Shown piece after piece: positions 20,346-32,500 of a stretch of DNA of 64,000 nucleotides. A model generated the notes under the pieces. That model was given only the letters and a program-made list of their open reading frames with translations. It made no database searches and was not told the DNA's origin. Location of the stretch: NCBI GenBank assembly GCA_008711295.1, contig VUYV01000156.1, forward strand, positions 450,260-514,259, read 5' to 3'. Both the position numbers and the translations under genes were made by a program. The stretch is from Anarhynchus alexandrinus (taxonomy: Eukaryota > Chordata > Aves > Charadriiformes > Charadriidae). Position 1 is the first letter of the stretch; each line of letters starts with the position of its first letter.

Positions 20346-22829
20346 AATTGGTGATTTAAATAGACCAACTCAGTTTGGTGCAGGAGCCTCCTGTTCCTGT
20401 CCTGCTGAGTTGGCTGTGTCCTTCACCAGACAGCCCAGCGTGGTGAGTGCTGTCCCTGCTTTGGTTTTCATCTCCCGGCCATGGCAGGGCACCAGCGGAA
20501 GGTCTCAGCTCTGCCCAGAACACGTGCCGTGGGATCCTGCAACCTGGCATGCTTTTGCCTGCAAAATTCCAGCCTTCTCCTGCTTCTGCAGCTCGTTGGT
20601 GGGTGTGATGGAGGCGCAGAAGTGACACGGAGAAAGATGGTGGCTGAGCCCGGCAGCTGAGATGTGTGAGTGATGTGAATTGTGGTGGGGCACAGCGTTG
20701 TGGCTCGCTCAGCGGGTGCAAGGTCACCTTCCCGGGAAGGCTCCGGCCACTTCCAGAGGTTTCCTCTGGCCACCTCCGCTCATCCCACTCTGCTCCCTGC
20801 CAGAGCGGAGGTGGGCGATGTTCCCAGGCTGAGCGGTTGTGGCAGCCACTGCCCCATCCTGGCGGGGATGGGCAGAGGGGGACCCTGGGCTGTGGGACCG
20901 CGCTGCGGGAAAGGCCGTGCTCCGTGCTGGCCCAGGGGGGCAGCTGGAGTGCCACGGGGCAGGATGCTGCCCGCCCTGACGCCGCGGCTTTGCCGGAGCT
21001 GGGCTCTGCCTCCCCTGTGCCATGGGGACCAGAACTGCCGGAGTCAGCAGCTGGAGCCAGTCCCACTTTGATAGAAGCATGGATTTCACATCCATCTGCG
21101 AGCACGGGAGCGCCTGCTCCCTCCTTTCCCTATTCCTCCCTCCTTCTCCTTTCCCTATTCCTCCCTCCTTTCCCTATTCCTCCCTCCTTTCCCTATTCCT
21201 CCCTCTCTGGCTCCATCAGAGCCTTCTTCGCAGGAGTCTCGCTCCAAGCACCGTGAGAACCGGGGCCGTGATGGGCGGCGTTTAGCACATACCCCGCTCC
21301 AACTTTAGCACAGGAATCACCTCCTGCGACGCCGTGAGCTTCTCGCTCCTGCCTTGCAGCGCGGATGCGGGGGGATGCAGGAGACCCCATCCCCACGCCT
21401 TGAGCAGCCGGAGCGCCTGCTCCCCCAGGACTCTCAGGCCCCGGGTGGGGGGACACGGTGGGTGCAGGAGGCGGCGCAGCCCTGTCTCTCCCTGCAGTTT
21501 GCCCTTTTGGGAGCAAACCTGAAGTGCAGATTAAGCCCAGCGCACGCACGTGTTGTCCCCACGGACTCATCCCCTCCTCTCCCCCCAGCCACACCGCAAC
21601 CACGCGCGCGCTTTTCCGTCTGCGCCGCCCCGTCTGCTCTCCCCGCTCTCGTTTTACGGATGTGCAGCGGAGCAGCGATTGCCGCTGAAGGATTAGCCTG
21701 GTAATTTGGCTAATTTTTCTTGAGCTTCATTTTTCACATTATGAGCTTTGCAGAAAGACTAACGATCCTGGGTTTGCCTCTAATAGCCAGCGCGGGAGCG
21801 GGGAGGGGAAGCTGCGCTCCATCCTTTTGCGGGAAAAAAAAGAAGATGCAGCGAGGCACGGGGGAGCGTGGCGGCCGGCGGGGGCGAGCGGGGGGCTGCG
21901 GGCGGCCTGGCTGGAGGGGATGGGGGACACTTTCCTCCACTGCGGGACCCGGCGATAGCTGGGGGAAGCCAGCGAGAAGGAAAAGGCTTTGTATACAAAG
22001 AGAAAAAACAAACCACCTTTGAAAATCTTTACTTTCCGTCGCTGCCCGCGGACGCTCCCGGTGCCCGCAGCGAGCGGGCAGTGCCGGGGTGTCTCTCGCC
22101 GCCCCTGTCCCCCACCCGGTGGGTCTCCCCGTGACCCGAAACTGTGCCGCCGGCTGCGGGTCGGGGCCGGCTGGGTGCTGCCAGGCACAGATGGTATTAG
22201 TATTATTTTTTTAAAAAAAAAAATCCGTGTCAGCGGTGGCTTCTTTCTGCTCCGGTGAATAGATGCTGAAGAGGCAGTGACATTATTTGAGATAACAGAG
22301 AGAACAGAAAAAGGGTCAGCGAGAGAGAGGAAATGTCAACGCGCAGCCACGGAGGGGGTGGGGGGGCTGCCCGGGGCCCTCGGGGCTCCCCGCTGCTCCC
22401 GGGGACCCCCCTGGGGATGGGGGAGTGGGGCTGGGGGACCTCCCTGCACGGCTGTGTGTTGCGTGCTTGGCGCCATGCAGGGAGCCTGGAGGACTCGGGG
22501 CAGAGCTGGGGGTCCCCCCATGGGGCTCGGGGTGCCCAGCTGGGTGCTGCCCCCTGCCCCAAAGGGGCTCCTTGGCCAGCCAGGAACCCCCAACCCCGAT
22601 GCCATTTCAAGGGCAATTTGCAGCTCTCGCATGTGGCACTGCAGAAGGGCTCCCCGTGCCCTCTGCCGCCCCGGTGCCGGGGATTTCGGGGCTTCCCCGG
22701 GGTCCGGCTGGGGCTCGGCACCGGGCGTGCGGGGTGCCCAGCTCTGCGCCCCGGCGAGGCGAGCGCCCGCGGGGAGCCCGTTCCCCCCCTCCCCGGGGCT
22801 GTGCCTCCCCGCTCCCCTCCCGGCACGCT
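20346..22829. other. GC-rich spacer without a gene
   Basis: No exon or repeat family was recognised apart from the pyrimidine tandem repeat at 21121-21207. The part from about 21,750 to 22,150 is CpG-rich and could be a CpG island of an unannotated transcript, but no exon can be defined. Confidence 0.5.
21121..21207. repeat. 19-bp pyrimidine tandem repeat
   Basis: There are four copies of a unit containing TTTCCCTATTCCTCCCTCC. The first two are separated by a 6-bp insert and the others abut. Confidence 0.9.
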
Positions 22830-23455
22830 GAAGGTTTTGAAAGTTAAGTATTACCGTCTGCTTTGTTGTTGCCTAACTACGACAGACAAATTGAGAACTA
22901 GTTGTCAAAATGTCAGTGCACAACAAATCAACATTCAAAATGAGTCTCAGCGCTATGTGGTGTATAATTAAAAAAAAATCCTTTTTAGAAATTTCAGCAA
23001 GCGTTGGCTCCGCTTTATATTTGTCTGTGTGATTAATAAAGGCAGCTAATTTTCAGACTTTAAAAACAGCTAGAAAATAGCTCCTAATTACATATTAGGT
23101 TCCAAGCGGCCCCCGCTGAGCGAGGCTGGTATTGGTGGGCCAGAGAATTTGGCAGGGGCTTAATTACATTCTGAGCATCATCTAATTTTAGTTAAATGTA
23201 ATGTAATCAGCAGCAGATGTCTGAAATAAAATATGAATTATGAATATGATGAAATTTCATTCTTGAATAAAAAAGTAATTTGCTATTTAGTTCATTAAAG
23301 TCGCAGAGGTTTATTAGGGAGCAGGTATACGGTGCGGCTGGGTTGTATTAAAATGATATTTCAGACAGAGTAGGAAATTGCATTAAAGGTGCTAAAATAT
23401 TCCGCCGGGACGATGCGCCGGTTGGGAATTAACATTTACCAAAATAACGGAGCCC
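22830..23455. promoter_or_regulatory. AT-rich island; candidate conserved element
   Basis: About 600 bp of A/T-rich unique sequence sit abruptly inside GC-rich DNA, with many TAATTA, TTAAT and ATTA words (for example 23085-23100 and 23160-23240). No open frame or repeat explains it. A developmental enhancer is inferred from texture only. Confidence 0.45.
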
Positions 23456-24290
23456 CTGGGCTGCCGCCAGCCCCCGGCACCCGCCGTCGGCTCCAGAGCT
23501 GCTCAATTTACGCAAGGTGACATCCCCCACCCCGGGATGGTCCCCGGGACCCTCTCCCGCTGTCCTGTCCCGGGCGTCCCGGGGCGCATCCGTGCTCACC
23601 GCGCCGGTGAGCGTGGCCATTTCCCCCATTATTTGGGCAGGAGGCTCTGGGGGGGGACGAGAGCCCCCCCGGTGCACCCCCGGTGAGGGCGTCCCCCTGC
23701 CAGGCGAGCACGGGGCCATCGAGCCGGGCTCCGTACGCCTTCTTCCAGCTTGGCCGGGAGAGCGAAGCATCGATTCGCCCGTTGGCTCCGGGGCCGCCGC
23801 CGGTCCCCGCGGGACGCCGTCGCCTGGACATCTCTCCCCGCAGCATCCTCTGCGGTTTCGGCTCTGAAGTTTAAATTGCTTTTCTCTATTCCTCGGTGGC
23901 CCGGACTGACAGATAAGCATCTTCTGGAGAGGGAGAAAGATGGCGCGTTCATTATTTCCTTGTATTACAGATGCTGTCATTTTAATCCCTCCCGGATGCC
24001 GGGAGAAAGGCTGCGCCTGGGCACCGGCGTAAGAGCTCCGCTCGCTTCCCAAATGTGGTCTCTGAAGAGCAGCCCGTGGCCAATTCCTCCCGCACGTGGC
24101 AGGCGAGGGCGGAGGGAAGCCCTGCTCGCCGCGGCGTGCTGGCGGCAGCCGGCAGCATCCCGGGCTGCCGGGGCCCGGCAGCTCCGGCGTGCCCGGCGCG
24201 GGCACGGCTTGGCGGTGAGCGCCGGTGCCGGCGCTGCCGTGGCGGGTGCTCGTGGCGCAGCCGGGGCTGCCACGCTCGCTCGCGTGGGTT
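23456..24290. other. GC-rich spacer without a gene
   Basis: CpG-rich sequence with long spurious open frames on both strands and no recognisable protein family. A small AT-rich patch lies at 23865-23990. Confidence 0.5.
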
Positions 24291-24560
24291 TAGCAGTCCT
24301 CCCTCTTCTATTCATCAAGGGCATGACAGCTAAAATTCATTTGAAGATGAAGAAAGTGCCGGCTAATCCTTTCTGCGAGACAGTGATAGACTAGCGGCTC
24401 GGGAAGAATTGCACAGCAGTAATGAAATTAGGCTAAAACTGCTGGCGGATAGCAGATAATTGCCCTTGTCTGTCACGAGGAATAACATCTCCCGAATCCA
24501 ACACAATGATTGTTAAAGTTGCAGGAATTTATTTTATTTATTTTATTGGTTGGGGTTTGG
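24291..24560. promoter_or_regulatory. AT-rich island; candidate conserved element
   Basis: AT-rich unique sequence with AATTCATTTG, TAATGAAATTAGG and ACAATGATTGTTAAAG-like words, flanked by more than 70% GC sequence. It ends in an A/T pentamer tract at about 24527-24546. Confidence 0.4.
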
Positions 24561-26628
24561 CTTTCCAAAGGCCTTTCCTGGGGGAAAAAAAAAAGAGGGA
24601 GCAGGAGCTGCGTGCTCACCTCCTGCCTTCCTCGGGCGCTTCCGCTGCAGCTCGTTAGCCTTGACGAAGCAGGCGCACAGGCAGCATCGCCGCGATGCCG
24701 AGGATGCCGCGGACGCGGGACCCTTCTGGGGGGCCGTTCCGGGGGAGCAGGAGCCGAACCAGCCGGCACGCTGTGCTGCCGCTCGGTGCCGGCACCGCCG
24801 GTGCGCGGGCGCAGAGAGCCGGTGGCGGCGCTGCTGCCGGTCCATCCCCGGCTCCCAGGGTGGGGGAGTCCCACCGGGGGCATTGCCGGTGGGACACGGT
24901 GCTTTTCAGAGGGGATCCGTCCCCGTAACGCCATGGTCCTGCCTGCCCCGGTGGGATCTGCCTGCGCGGTGCCACAACGGGTGCTGGAGTGGGTGCCGGT
25001 GGCGGTGCGGCCATGCAAACCCCAGCACCACGTCAGGGCTGACCACCAGCCATTTATTTTGTAATTTATAGGGGGCGGCAGGCAGCGCAGCGCGGGTGAG
25101 TGAGTGCACTGGCCGGCAACTGCGATGTTTTATACGCGAGGGCTGGCACGGGTAATTTACTGCGGCCGGCAATAACATATTTCACTTTCCGTCTCGCAGA
25201 TGAAGATTACTTGTGTTTGAAAGTGCCTGAACACACACTCAATTCTGCTTAAACGCTCGCGGCCAGCCGAGCGCGGATCGTCCCGGCAGCACGGGCTCAG
25301 CCCCGGGCCGGGGTGGCATGGGGACGGGGATGGGGACGGGGATGGGGACGGGGATGAGGATGAGGACAGGCTGGACCGTGGCCCCGGGCACCCGTTGGAG
25401 ATCCCTGCGGCGCTGGGGAAACCCACCCGCAAGCACCCGGCGCGGCGGCTGGAAATATTCCGTGCACCTTCCCTGACATTTCATCCGGGCGGGCGAGGAG
25501 CTCCGTGGCATTTCCGAGAGGGGCTTGGGAAAGGTCAGGGGGTGGAAAAGGTTGGCAGGGTCGGTGCTCCCGCTTCGCCCCGCGGCTCCTCCTGACACCC
25601 CCCACCCCCCCTTCCCCGGGGCAGCTGCCGGGCAGACACCACATCGGCTGAGTATTGGAGGCACTGCGCACCGTCCCGGGGGTGCCTGAGCCCCTCTGGG
25701 GGGGGTCACATCCGCACCCCCCAGCAAACATCCCTGCGAGACGCGGGATGCGGAGGGCAGGAGCTGTGGGGGTGGGCGAGTGGCCGCAGCACCCGGTGGG
25801 TGGGCGCAGGTGCCCGGGGGGGGGCTGTGGGGTCTCGGGGTGGGTAGCGGGGAGCTCCAGCGCCCCGCACCCATGGGGGCAGTGCCGGGAGGCAACTGGG
25901 GAGATGCCTCGAGGAGGTGTGATGTGTCCTGTCCCTCACGCTGCCATCAGCCAGGGACCCGTGGGCGTCCTCCCGGGTTTGGGACACTGATGTAAAGGCT
26001 GAAAGAGCAACGCACGCTCCGTGGGCTGTTCAAAAACCCCACTTCTCTCTCTCTCCTCCCGAGGACGGCTCTGTTCGTCGCCCCCGTCCCTCGTGGTGCC
26101 ACACGTCTGCCAGCAAAACGTGGGATTTCTGCAGCTCCCCGGGCGGGGAGAGGTGTGCTGTGCCCTGAAATGACCGGGAGGAGCCGACACTCGCTTCAGC
26201 CTCCAAAAAATAAAAAATATTAGTAGTGATGCCAACGCCAAGGCGTGAGCAGAGGGAATGGGGAGCCCGCGTGGGGATGGACCCCGTCCAGCTCCCGCTG
26301 CCTTTGCCAACAGCCCCGGGCGAGCTCCGGCTGCGGGCAGAGCCGAGGTGTCGGTGCCGGGACCCCCAAGGCTGCACCGGCCCCACTGAGCCCCCGGCAC
26401 CCCTGGGCCCAGCAGAAGGGGTGCCAGGACTGGGGCTGAGGTGCTCTTCACACTGGCCTGGGATCCACCGCTGCTCCTGCCAGCGCCGATGCGTCTCTCC
26501 CCAGCACGGCGCTTCCGTTAATGGATGCTAATGTGTCACCCGGCCCATTTGTCTTCATTTGGTGCCAGCCGGCGGCACGTGGAGATGCAGCCAGGGCCGG
26601 GCACGCAGCCCACCCATCCGCACCGCTC
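24561..26628. other. GC-rich spacer without a gene
   Basis: CpG-rich sequence with an AT-rich patch at 25040-25255 and the G-rich minisatellite at 25319-25370. No gene was recognised. Confidence 0.5.
25319..25370. repeat. 12-bp G-rich minisatellite
   Basis: Three copies of GGGGACGGGGAT continue into GAGGAT variants. The runs of four G on one strand make G-quadruplex formation possible. Confidence 0.85.
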
Positions 26629-27022
26629 CCCGCATCACCCCATCCCAGCACCGCTACCCCATCCCGGCACTGTCATCCCATCCCGGCACTGCATCACCCC
26701 ATCCCGGCACTGCCACCCCATCCCAGCACTGCATCACCCCCTCCCGGCACTCCACCACCCCATCCCCGCANNNNNNNNNNNNNNNNNNNNNNNNNNNNNN
26801 NNNNNNNNNNNNNNNNNNNNNNNNNNNNNNNNNNNNNNNNNNNNNNNNNNNNNNNNNNNNNNNCCCCGGCACTGCCACCCCATCCCGGCACTGCATCACC
26901 CCATCTCGGCACTGCCACCCCATCCCAGCACTGCATCACCCCATCCCGGCACTGCCACCCCATCCCGGCACTGCATCACCCCATCCTGGCACTGCCACCC
27001 CATCCCGGCACTGTCACCACCA
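26629..27022. repeat. 20-bp minisatellite, interrupted by an assembly gap
   Basis: The unit is CATCCCGGCACTGCCACCC or CATCACC-type, alternating to give a roughly 40-bp dimer. Ns at 26771-26863 fall inside the array, so its true length is unknown. Open frames through it are by-products of the repeat. Confidence 0.92.
26771..26863. other. Assembly gap of 93 N
   Basis: The Ns are embedded in the 20-bp minisatellite; the array has the same unit on both sides. Confidence 0.99.
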
Positions 27023-27529
27023 TGCTGGCGCCGACATGGCCAGTGCAACCAAAACCAGCCGACGGTGCCCGTCCCGTCCCGGGGAGCATCCCCAGTTGCT
27101 TTGCAGGTGTGGGGCTGGTGGTCCGAGACCCCGGCAGGGCTGGGGGTACCTGCAGGGGAACCCCCACTATCTGCCGCGCAACCTGCACCTCTCTGTGCCA
27201 CGGCACCCACCCAGCCGGTGGCCCATGCCAGCACCGATGGGATTGTGGTCCAGGTCTGAGCTGGGAAGTGGGGAACATCGAGCCCTTGTGGCTCTGGGTT
27301 TATGGGATTAAATGGGAGGCAGGCATGGATTTTGGGGCACAGAGAGGATGGGATGGGATGGGATGGGGTGGGCTGGACCGGAGGCTCCTGTCAGCTTCCC
27401 GTGGTCACCTGTGGTCACCCACAGCCACACATCATCCTCCTGCGGTGGCTGTACCAGAAGGGGACCGTGACACTGCCACTGCATCCCACCGGATTCCAGG
27501 ATGGAGCCTCTCCACTGGAGCTGCTGGTG
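27023..27529. other. GC-rich spacer with a short GGGAT repeat
   Basis: No gene was recognised. A GGGAT microsatellite lies at 27346-27366. Confidence 0.5.
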
Positions 27530-27790
27530 GGTAATTTCTGATTAAGGATTACTGTACCATCGGCTTCAGTTTGATTGCAGATGTTTTTAATTATATCGTA
27601 TAAGATCGTATTATGTAATTGCATTTATCTGATTGAAGCCTTAATTGTAGGATTTCATAATGGTATGACTGGGTAAATATACCATTGCGTCTGTTGTCCC
27701 CCAATGAAAATTAGGTGCTTCATGTCTTTATTGCATTATCCTGGAGAGGAGTTTAAATTGGGAAGAAAGAAATTAGGAGAGAGAGAAGAA
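27530..27790. promoter_or_regulatory. AT-rich island; candidate conserved element
   Basis: AT-rich unique sequence with repeated TAATTG and GTAATTG words around 27575-27660, abruptly bounded by GC-rich DNA. A homeodomain-type enhancer is a guess from base composition. Confidence 0.4.
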
Positions 27791-28255
27791 AGGAAAGGCG
27801 ACTTGGTCCTCCCGGTCCCGGCGAGCGTGGTCCCCTTCCCGGCGTGGGGACGCGCGGGATGTGCTGCGGCACCCGGGCTCTGCGCTCTGCCGACTGGAGC
27901 CGCCGGTGAGTGCCGGAGCACCGGCTCCTGCCCGAGCATCGCTTCCGCCCGTGAATCCCTGCCCAGGGGCAGCCGGGACGGGCAGACGCCGGTCTGCGGC
28001 ACGGCCGGTGTGCCGACGGCATCGCGGCTCTGCCACCCCGGGGCTGAACTGCCCTTCACCTCCGCGCCGAAACGCGGCCGCTTGGGTTTCCTGCGGGGTT
28101 TTCTTTTTTTTTTGCAAGATCGATGTTGCAATTATCGTTTGGTTAACGGCGGCTGGTACGGCGCATTAAGGGCGATTACAATTAAAGAGCGGGAGGCCGG
28201 GATGGCGCTGCGCTGTTGCCTCGCAAGATGGAAGCTGCAATTAACACCTGATGGG

Positions 28256-28718
28256 GGACCCGTCCAGAGGAGAGCCACGAGGATGATCCGAGGGCTGGAG
28301 CACCTCTCCTATGAGGAGAGGCTGAAGGAGTTGGGGCTGTTCAGCCTGGAGAAGAGAAGGCTCCGGGGAGGTCTTATTGCGGCCTTTCAGTACCTAAAGG
28401 GGGCCTACAGGAGAGCTGGGGAGGGACTTTTTCCTGGGGCATGGAGTGATAGGACGAGGGGGAATGGCTTCAAAGTGGAAGAGGGCAGGTTTAGATTGAA
28501 CATTAGGAAGAAGGTTTTCCCTGTGAGGGTGGTGAGGCACTGGCCCAGGTTGCCCAGAGAGGTTGTTGAGGCCCCATCCCTGGAGGTGTTCAAGGCCAGG
28601 CTGGAGGTGGCCTTGGGCAACCTGGTCTGGTGGGAGGTGTCCCTGCCTATGGCAGGGGGGTTGGAACTCGATGATCTTCAAGGTCCTTTCCAACCTCAAC
28701 CATTCTATGATTCTATGA
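28256..28718 (+). mobile_element. CR1 retroposon 3' fragment
   Basis: This is a 5'-truncated CR1 LINE. It shows the bird CR1 3' consensus (TTCAGCCTGGAGAAGAGAAG, then GGCAACCTGG, then TTGGAACTCGATGATCTTC) and ends in tandem ATTCTATG at 28702-28717. No functional reverse transcriptase frame is present. It is close in sequence to the copy at 34.9 kb. Confidence 0.95.
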
Positions 28719-28934
28719 CCCGAGCCAAACCCTCCAGGCACATTCCCCCTTAGCAGGAGCATCCTCGGAGCGCGGCCGGTCCCTGGCTCCATCGGCCTTT
28801 GATAAGCGGGTGAGGGAAGGTGGGAAAACAGCCCGGCGGTGCCGAGGGGTGCCGGGGCCAGTGGGCAGCGGGTGCCGGTGGAGCCGGGAGCGCTGTCGGG
28901 GTCCCTGTGCAGCCGCCCGCTGCCGCCTTCCAGC

Positions 28935-30375
28935 CGCTTTTAAGATAATCTTCTGGGTTTTTTTTAAGGGGTGGAAAGATGCACTTATGCAAAATTAATA
29001 TTTCCATTAATAACGGCGCGCGGCAAAATAATTGGAAAGCCCTCCGCCTTAATTGCGGGCTCAAGGAAAGCGCTAACGAAGCGCTTGCGAGGGGCTCGTT
29101 AGCAGGGCGAGGGCGCTGAGCCCCGGCGTGCTCGGTGCACCTCCCGCCCTCGGGGTGGGGGTCCCGCGTTTTCGCCCCTCCCCGCAGCAGTTAAGGGAGG
29201 GTCAGGGTTTTGTCAGAGCCTTTTTTTTTTCCAGCCGTAATCCGCAACATGTGGTTCGCACGGAGCCTCCGGGCTAATGGGTTTAGGATTATGGGAATAT
29301 GCACAAATCCAGCGTCTCGCTGTCACTCTGCTCGGCGCGGTAAGGTGATTTCATTAGGATTTAGGTTTAGAGAAAAGTCTCTCTCTCTCGCGCTCTCTCT
29401 CTCTCTCCCCCCTTAATATTATTTTTATTCAATTACATCAGCAATTCATGAAACTTCAAAGGCGTTTCATCAGCGCAACCCAAATGCTGCCGGATCGCGC
29501 GGGTTGAAAGGGGGGAAGAGAAAGAAAACATAAGCTGCCGCTTTAATGGAATTACTGAAAGGGGCTTTTTAATTAAAAACAAAGGTTAGGGATGAGGTCT
29601 ATCCATAATTTAGTGCTGCTGGATGTAATATCTGCTGGTGGTTTAATTTTAATAAATGTATGTATTATTAACGGTGCGATCTATATTTTCCAAGCCGGAG
29701 GAAGGCCCTGCTGTCCCCGCAGGTACGGCTCTCGATATTTGTGCCTCGGGGCCGGGCGAGGGGACGCTCGGTGGCCGCGGGGCAGGGGATGGGGATGGGG
29801 ATGCTCCCGGTGACCCCCTGGTGCCACACCAGCCACAGGAGCTGTCGCAGCCCTAACGAGTTAATTACCGGCTAACACCGGCGTGGATTATTTAGCGTGG
29901 CTCCATCCCCTCTTTTTGATGATTTCCTCTTAATTAGCCTTTATTAATGAGACGTGACCTCGTCCGGCGTGCTGGTTCCATCTGCCGGGATGATGCCCGT
30001 TCCACCCCAGCATGGGAATAGGGGTGTCCCCAAGGTGAAGGGCAGCCAGGCGGTGGCCGGGGGGATGACGATGGCACGCAGCGGTCCAGCTCGCTGCCCG
30101 GGTGCTGCTCTCATGGGGGTGGCCATGGGGATGTCCCCATCCCTGTGCCGCTCCGGTGGGGCAGCGCCCGGCCCCCCTCCATCCCCTCTGCCAGCCGCCG
30201 CGTGCTAATAAAAACAAATTAACTTGTATAAGCATTAATTTTCCAGCATCCATCCATCCCGGCCTCATTACAATGGCGATCCCAGGAGCCAGGGGTTTGG
30301 GCATATTGTAATGAGGCGCATGCGGTAGTAAAAGTCCTTCTAATAGGATTTATTTACCGTAATTGCGATTCGAGG
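28935..30375. other. Mixed AT-rich islands and GC-rich spacer
   Basis: AT-rich patches occur at 28935-29080, 29395-29700, 29860-29960 and 30200-30375, each rich in TAAT/ATTA words. A CT microsatellite lies at 29381-29408. No gene was seen. The patches are candidate conserved non-coding elements. Confidence 0.4.
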
Positions 30376-31448
30376 CACAGTGCCATCGCCCGGCGTGCCG
30401 GCGGGGCCGGGGAGGAAGGGGCATCGCCGCTGCTCCATGGAAAGGCCGCAAAACCGCCGCAGCCGAGGCGGGGAGAAGGCTCCGGGGGGATCCGGAGGGT
30501 CCAGGGGGGCTCTGGGGGTCCCACCGGCCGCGGGGCAAGGGGTAGGGGCTGTCCCTGCAGAGCCACCCCCTGTCCCTCGTTCCAGCTGAGATTTCCCGAT
30601 GGACGGGTATCGGCCCGGCAATGCCAAACTGAAGAGCCCAAATCGGTCGGGTTTTCCCCCAAAAGCCGTGGAGGGTGCTGCAAGGAGGGGTGGGGGACGG
30701 AGGGAGAGTGGCGCTAACGAGGTGCTGATTGGTTTCCCTGCCAGACTAAATATTGGGGTGGGGGAGCCACCGGTTGAGCCCCATTAAGCCCCCCCGGGAT
30801 GATGGGGGGGATTTGCATGGAGTCCCCCCCCAGCTCCATTCCTGCCGCTGCGGATTCACCCCGTGGGAGCGGCTCACCTGTGCTTTCATTAAGGGAGAGG
30901 TGAAAGGGGAGAAATACAATTCAAATGAGATAATTAAAAACTCGGATTAGCAATTATAGGCGGCGCGGCGCGCTGCCCGGCCCATCCTCCCCGGGACCCC
31001 TGGGCCCCCCTCGTCCCGTGCTGGTGGCCAGCGGTGGGGGCTGTTGGACCCCCCAAAGCCGGAGGGATGCTCCAGCGTGCGTCCCTTTCCCGAGCGTCCC
31101 GCCAGGAGCTGCCGGGCAGGTGATGCATTGCCGGTGGACAGGGTCACCCATTGCATTTTGGGGTTTCCCACCAGAGATTGGGCACATCTCCGTCCTCCTG
31201 AGCAGAGGCAGCTCAGAGATTTGGGAGGCGAGAGATGCTGCCTGGCCAGAGGGATGCTCAGATGGTGCTGGGACCACCGCTCTTGCGTGGGTTTGGCTGC
31301 CCGGCGCATCCGGCACCGGGGAGCAAAGCCCAGACCCCGCCGGGGCTGATCCCGCTGCCAGTGCCCGTGGTGGCATCTCCGCTCCTGCGCCAGCGCTCAG
31401 CCTGGGCGCTCGTAATGCACGAGGAGCGGGGCCGGGGGGGTGAGGGAG
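30376..31448. other. GC-rich spacer with an octamer
   Basis: No gene was recognised. An octamer ATTTGCAT is at 30811-30818, and a small AT-rich patch with AATTAAAAACTC lies at 30885-30965. Confidence 0.45.
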
Positions 31449-32000
31449 GGGATTGCGCCCCTCTGCCCCACTCTGGGGAGACCCCACCTGCAGTGCTGCC
31501 TCCGGCTCGGGGGGTCCCGACAGCAGAAGGACACAGAGCTGTTGGAGCGGGGCCAGGGGAGGCCCCGGAGATGATCAGATCTGATCCACCTGTGCTGGGA
31601 GGACAGGCTGGGAGAGCTGGGGGGGTTCAGCCTGGAGAAGAGAAGGCTCCGGGGAGACCTTAGAGCCCCTTCCAGTGCCTAAAGGGGCTCCAGGAGAGCT
31701 GGGGAGGGACTTTTTACTGGGGCATGGAGTGGTGGGATGAGAGGGAATGGCTTCAAACTGGAAGAGGGGAGATTTAGATGAGATATTAGGAAGAAATTTT
31801 TGCCTGTGAGGGCAGTGAGCCCCTGGCACAGGTTGCCCCGAGAAGCTGTGGCTGCCCCATCCCTGGAGGTGTTCAAGGCCAGGTTGGACGGGGCTTGGAG
31901 CAACCTGGGCTGGTGGGAGGTGTCCCTGCCCAGGGCAGGGGTGGCACTGGATGGTCTTCAAGGTCCCTTCCAACTTAAATCATTCTATGATCCTATGATT
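31449..32000 (+). mobile_element. CR1 retroposon 3' fragment (older copy)
   Basis: The copy starts in the CR1 region beginning GCGCCCCTCTGCCCC and includes TTCAGCCTGGAGAAGAGAAG. It ends TTCTATGATCCTATGATTGT, a decayed terminal repeat. It has several substitutions relative to the 28-kb copy and shares a diagnostic CCTTCCAGTGCCTAAAGGGG with the copy at 63.9 kb. Confidence 0.93.
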
Positions 32001-32364
32001 GTGCTGTTGGAGGTACCCAAACCCTCTCAGGAGTCCCCGGAGGAGGGAGCGAAGCCAGGAGAGCTTTTCTCTCGCTTGCACTTCATTATTGTTGCTAAGG
32101 AAACCTCTTCCCGGGATCTCGCCTGGAACATGTCTGCCTCTGCGGGGCCGCACATCCATCTCACCGAAACTGCCCTGAAAGCCGGAGCCGGCGCAGACAA
32201 AGGCCGGGACGGAGGCGGGAGGCTGCGCGGGGGCCACCGCCGCGGCGGCAGCGCCACGGGGACACGGCCCCGCTTTGACCGGCAGCCGGGAGCCGAAGGG
32301 GGCCCAGCCGCCCTGGCCGGCTCTGCAGGGCCGTACCGTATAGAAAAGTTGAGAGGGATCATTA

Positions 32365-32500
32365 TACAAGAAAAATAAAACTACAAGCAAAAATAAAATA
32401 AAATGAAGTAAAATTAAAATGCAATGAAAATAAATAAAAATAAATAAAAATAAAATAAAATAAAATAAAATAAAATAAACCAAACCAAACCAAACCAAAA
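32365..32500. repeat. A-rich low-complexity tract
   Basis: An imperfect TAAAA/TAAATAAAAA array passes into CCAAA pentamers at about 32478-32500. Confidence 0.9.

Noticed and set aside
26521..27534. Long open frames through the 26.6-kb repeat
   Set aside because: They are made of the stop-free minisatellite and pass through 93 N.
27704..28753. 349-residue open frame
   Set aside because: Its second half is the CR1 3' region, which is non-coding, and the first half is GC-rich sequence without a recognisable domain.
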